From positions 1 through 64,000 of the forward strand of contig DATHVD010000061.1 of assembly GCA_035461525.1 (NCBI GenBank): DNA of 64,000 bases, read 5' to 3'. Below, in pieces: positions 61,624-64,000 of this stretch (within the stretch, counting starts at the first letter, position 1; the number at the start of each line of letters is the position of its first letter). The translations under genes and the position numbers were made by a program. The notes under the pieces are model-generated. The model was given only the letters and a program-made list of their open reading frames with translations. It was not told the DNA's origin and did no database searches. This stretch comes from JAIBJN01 sp035461525 (GTDB taxonomy: Bacteria; Actinomycetota; Thermoleophilia; Gaiellales; Gaiellaceae).

Positions 61624-61891
61624 CGTGCCGCTCCTTTCCTCGGGGGAGATGCTCGTCGCCCTCGTCCGCCGGGAGTCGTCGTGCCTCTCCCCTCGGGCGG
61701 TCGGGTTCGGACCCCGGTTGCTAGCCGCGGCCAGCCGTAGGATAATCGCGCTCTCCGCCGCGGGCCCGAACGAGGGATTCGCGGCGAAGGGGCGAATCAG
61801 CGAAGCGCAAGGGCGTGTCAGCGGCTGAGACCCACGGCCCCGCGGGGAGTCTGCGTCTCGGAGCTGCCGGGCGAGCGCAAAGGAGGGTCAC
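61624..61891. promoter_or_regulatory. Divergent promoter region between GcvT-like and Amt-like genes
   Basis: 268 nt without genes on either strand. It should contain both promoters; taggataat at about 61738-61746 is the only AT-rich element and reads as a -10 box in either direction. RBS aaaggagg at 61879-61886 serves the Amt-like gene. Confidence 0.5.
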
Positions 61892-63334
61892 ATGGTCTTG
61901 AGTTTGCTGGCGCAGGCACAACCGCAGTTCCCCGAGCAGGTGACGACGGACTCCCTCGTCCAGAACCTCATCTACGCGTCGGGAACGGTCGGGGCGCTCG
62001 TCATCCTGGCGGGGCTCCTGCTCGTGGACCTCGGAGGCGTCCGGCGGTTCAACGTCTTCAGCGCCACGGTCGAGAAGCTGGTCGGCTTCTTCATCGGCTT
62101 CGCGACGTACTTCCTGATCGGCTTCGCGATCTGGAACTGGCAGTACAACCAGGCGTTCGAGGTCGAGAACGGGCTCTGGCAGTCGATCAAGGACTTCTGG
62201 CTCGGCGGCGCGCTCGCGGGCGAGTACGCGCAGAACGTCGATCCGGCGGTCTTCCCGGGGTTGAACAACTTCCAGATCTTCATCTTCTTCCTGGCCTGCT
62301 TCGCCGGGATCATCAACGTCCTGCTCCACCTCGCCGTCACGGAGCGGATCAAGGCGAGCGCGTACTACGTCCTCTGCTTCTTCGCGACGATCATGTCGTC
62401 GATCCTCAGCTACCTGACGTGGGGCTCGGCAGGTCCGCTCACGAACGCCGGCTACCACGACTTTTTCGGTGCCGGGTTCGTGTACCTCTTCCCGGCCGGC
62501 ATGGCGCTCGTCCTCGTGCGCCGGCTCGGCGCGCGGCCGGGCATGTACGGCCCGCACTCGCGGGTGCCGGCGTTCCGCTCGTACAACCTCGGGCTCACGG
62601 TCGTCGGCGTCGTCTTCATCGTCACCGGCCTGCCGATGGTGATCCTGTCGTGCCTCTTCTTCTTCTCCCCCGAGCAGTACGCCGTGGCGGTGAACATGAC
62701 CGAGTCGAGCGTCGGCGTCGCGTTCAACAACCTCGGCCTCGCCTGGGCGGGCGGAACGCTCACCGGGGCGGTGATCGCGTACCGGACGAAGAAGTACATC
62801 TACACGCTGCTCGGCCCCTTCGCGGGCTACGTCGCGGGCTCGCCGGGCTTCGACGTCTACGAGCCGTGGCAGATGTTTCTCGTCTCGCTCGGGGCACCGC
62901 TCGTGGCCTACGTCGTCTACGAGTGGACGCAGAAGCGCAACTGGGACGAGCACAAGCTCACGCCTCTCTTCCTGGGCGCCGGCTCGTACGGCCTGATCAT
63001 GGTCGGCCTCATCGCATGGGGCACCGAGCAGGGCGGCTACCTCGGGATCGAGAGCGGCGACTACGCCTTCCAGAACGCGTCGATCAACGTCCTCTGGCAG
63101 ATCATCGGGATCGTCGTGTCCATCGGCTTCGGCGTCGTGACGGCCGCGGTGCTCGCGCCGATCCTCGAGCGCACGATCGGCCTGCGGGTCGAGGAGGACG
63201 CCCTCGTCGAGGGCCTCGACTGGCACGATTGGGCGATCCAGCACGACATCGAGCCCGAAGTGAACGGCCGCCCGCTGCTCGCGCCGGGAGCCGCGCCCGC
63301 CGTGGGCGCGCCGCCGCCCTCCGAGCCGCGCTAA
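61892..63334 (+). CDS. Amt/Rh-like transporter without the twin histidines
   Basis: A 480-aa protein with about 11 membrane helices. GLLLVDLGGVRRFNVFSATV matches the Amt helix with GGxVRxxNVLS. DFFGAGFVYLFPAGMALVLV corresponds to DFAGGxVVHxxxG, and IGLRVEEDALVEGLDWHDW is the Amt C-terminal tail. The pore His of the DFAGG helix is Tyr here (GFVY), and no HGVxG helix with the second pore His is seen. A substrate other than ammonium (for example a methylated amine or a neutral compound) is therefore likely. ATG after aaaggagg. Confidence 0.8.
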   Translation: MVLSLLAQAQPQFPEQVTTDSLVQNLIYASGTVGALVILAGLLLVDLGGVRRFNVFSATVEKLVGFFIGFATYFLIGFAIWNWQYNQAFEVENGLWQSIKDFWLGGALAGEYAQNVDPAVFPGLNNFQIFIFFLACFAGIINVLLHLAVTERIKASAYYVLCFFATIMSSILSYLTWGSAGPLTNAGYHDFFGAGFVYLFPAGMALVLVRRLGARPGMYGPHSRVPAFRSYNLGLTVVGVVFIVTGLPMVILSCLFFFSPEQYAVAVNMTESSVGVAFNNLGLAWAGGTLTGAVIAYRTKKYIYTLLGPFAGYVAGSPGFDVYEPWQMFLVSLGAPLVAYVVYEWTQKRNWDEHKLTPLFLGAGSYGLIMVGLIAWGTEQGGYLGIESGDYAFQNASINVLWQIIGIVVSIGFGVVTAAVLAPILERTIGLRVEEDALVEGLDWHDWAIQHDIEPEVNGRPLLAPGAAPAVGAPPPSEPR

Positions 63335-63370
63335 CGGCCGACGGCGTCGAGGCGCGAGAGCGCACGGACC

Positions 63371-63394
63371 GTGGGGGCCCGCAAGGGCCCCCAC
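63371..63394 (+). terminator. Hairpin after the Amt-like gene
   Basis: Perfect 10-bp stem gtgggggccc / gggcccccac closed by a gcaa (GNRA) tetraloop, 37 nt after the stop codon. No T-run. Confidence 0.7.
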
Positions 63395-63424
63395 GCGCGT
63401 CCGGGCATCGTAGGATGGCGGCGT

Positions 63425-64000
63425 ATGCCAGTGAGGGGACGGCCGCGGACGGCGCTGCAGCCGGGGGAGGCACGGACGATTCCGGACCTCTGGCTTCGAG
63501 CGACGCGCGAGCCGGCAGCGAACCCGCCCTACCTCGTCGAGAGCGACGGGGGATGGCGTCCCGTCCGGTGGGACGAGGCAGCCGAGCGGGTCGACGCGCT
63601 GGCCGGCGGGTTCCTCTCGGTCGGGATCGTGAAGGGCGACCGTGTCGGGATCATGTGCCGCACCCGGCTCGAGTGGTCGCTCTGCGACTTCGCGCTCGCC
63701 TCGCTCGGCGCGGTCGTCGTGCCCGTCTACACGGTCAGCTCGGTCGAGGAGCGCCTCTACATCCTCGCCGATTCGGGCTCGAGGCTCCTCGTCGCCGAGG
63801 CGAAGGAGTACGCAAAGATCGAGCACGCCCGTGGCGAGCTCGCGGGGCTCGAGCGGGTCGTCGGCATCGAGAACGTGCCCGGCGCCGACCTCTCGCTCGC
63901 CGAGCTCGAGAGTCGCGGCCGCGAGCACCTCGGCCGCAACCCGCAGGCTCTCGCCGACGCGAGAGCGGCCGTCGAGGCCGACGATCCGCTCACGATCGTC
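63425..64000 (+). CDS. AMP-dependent (long-chain acyl-CoA) synthetase, 3' partial
   Basis: ATG at 63425, open to the window end (192 codons). TIPDLWLRATREPAANPPYL and WRPVRWDEAAERVDALAGGF are the start of FadD15-type long-chain acyl-CoA synthetases; VKGDRVGIMCRTRLEWSLCDFA and GAVVVPVYTVSSVEERLYIL follow. The ATP/AMP motif (YTSGTTG) should lie just beyond base 64000. Activates a fatty or other carboxylic acid with ATP and CoA. Confidence 0.92.
   Translation, partial: MPVRGRPRTALQPGEARTIPDLWLRATREPAANPPYLVESDGGWRPVRWDEAAERVDALAGGFLSVGIVKGDRVGIMCRTRLEWSLCDFALASLGAVVVPVYTVSSVEERLYILADSGSRLLVAEAKEYAKIEHARGELAGLERVVGIENVPGADLSLAELESRGREHLGRNPQALADARAAVEADDPLTIV

Noticed and set aside
61770..61860. 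A glycine-riboswitch-like look (gcggcgaaggggcgaa ... ggctgag) before the Amt-like gene and opposite the GcvT-like gene
   Set aside because: The second conserved strand (CUCUCAGGC-type) and the AGAG partner are not present, and no consistent helix set could be drawn.

Overview
The window is very GC-rich, has strong G/C third-position bias, and uses many GTG and TTG starts with 1-14 nt stop/start overlaps. The gene content (small PurL with separate PurQ and PurS, a PucR regulator, a class F sortase, a GlxBCD-type amidotransferase set, SBP56) suggests a high-GC actinobacterium. Thermoleophilia (Gaiellales/Solirubrobacterales) is my best guess from general resemblance only; the window has no rRNA or other marker to prove it.

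Layout. 1-3.7 kb: the end of a YdfG-like dehydrogenase, a glycogen-debranching-type enzyme and a GT4 glycosyltransferase. 3.7-6.3 kb (minus): cystathionine beta-synthase and a cystathionine gamma-synthase/lyase, a reverse transsulfuration pair. 6.3-9.4 kb (minus): purM-purN-purH behind a VOC protein. 10-15.7 kb: a small membrane protein, a secreted lysyl oxidase homologue, and a PucR regulator with an omega-aminotransferase and an aldehyde dehydrogenase that has an in-frame amber codon. 15.9-19.4 kb (minus): purL-purF. 19.4-31.1 kb: an accessory region with a DMT exporter, GNAT, DUF4397 protein plus class F sortase, glyoxalase I, a GST-like protein, a complete IS481-type element, an OYE/dienoyl-CoA-reductase-type flavoprotein and several broken genes (SnoaL-like, dapB-like, Cu/Zn-SOD-like). 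31.1-36.0 kb (minus): purD-purE-purB-purC-purS-purQ. The purine pathway is therefore colinear on one strand but split into three blocks by two islands.

36.8-41.8 kb (plus): a glutamine synthetase family enzyme, three glutamate-synthase-like modules (amidotransferase, GXGXG domain, FMN domain) and an unrecognised 143-aa protein, closed by a hairpin. This is the best candidate for an under-described system; it resembles gamma-glutamylmethylamide / N-methylglutamate synthase sets. 42-45.8 kb: ArsR plus SRPBCC pair with a palindromic operator, a phytanoyl-CoA-dioxygenase homologue, a second DMT transporter and a secreted propeller-like protein. 46-50.3 kb: aldehyde dehydrogenase, scars of a deleted polyamine ABC transporter, an omega-aminotransferase and an alcohol dehydrogenase (amine/polyamine catabolism). 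50.3-54.7 kb: a complete polar amino-acid ABC transporter. 54.7-59.6 kb: a PEBP lipoprotein, then (minus) SBP56, a 45-aa membrane peptide, TetR and an alpha/beta-hydrolase-glycosyltransferase fusion. 59.6-64 kb: a frameshifted ABC ATPase, a GcvT-like protein divergent from an Amt-like transporter without the twin histidines, and the start of an acyl-CoA synthetase.

The window mixes housekeeping purine and sulfur-amino-acid synthesis with nitrogen acquisition and amine catabolism. It carries many broken genes, several with internal deletions or more than one frameshift. Either accessory regions are decaying or the assembly carries local errors; read-level data would settle this.
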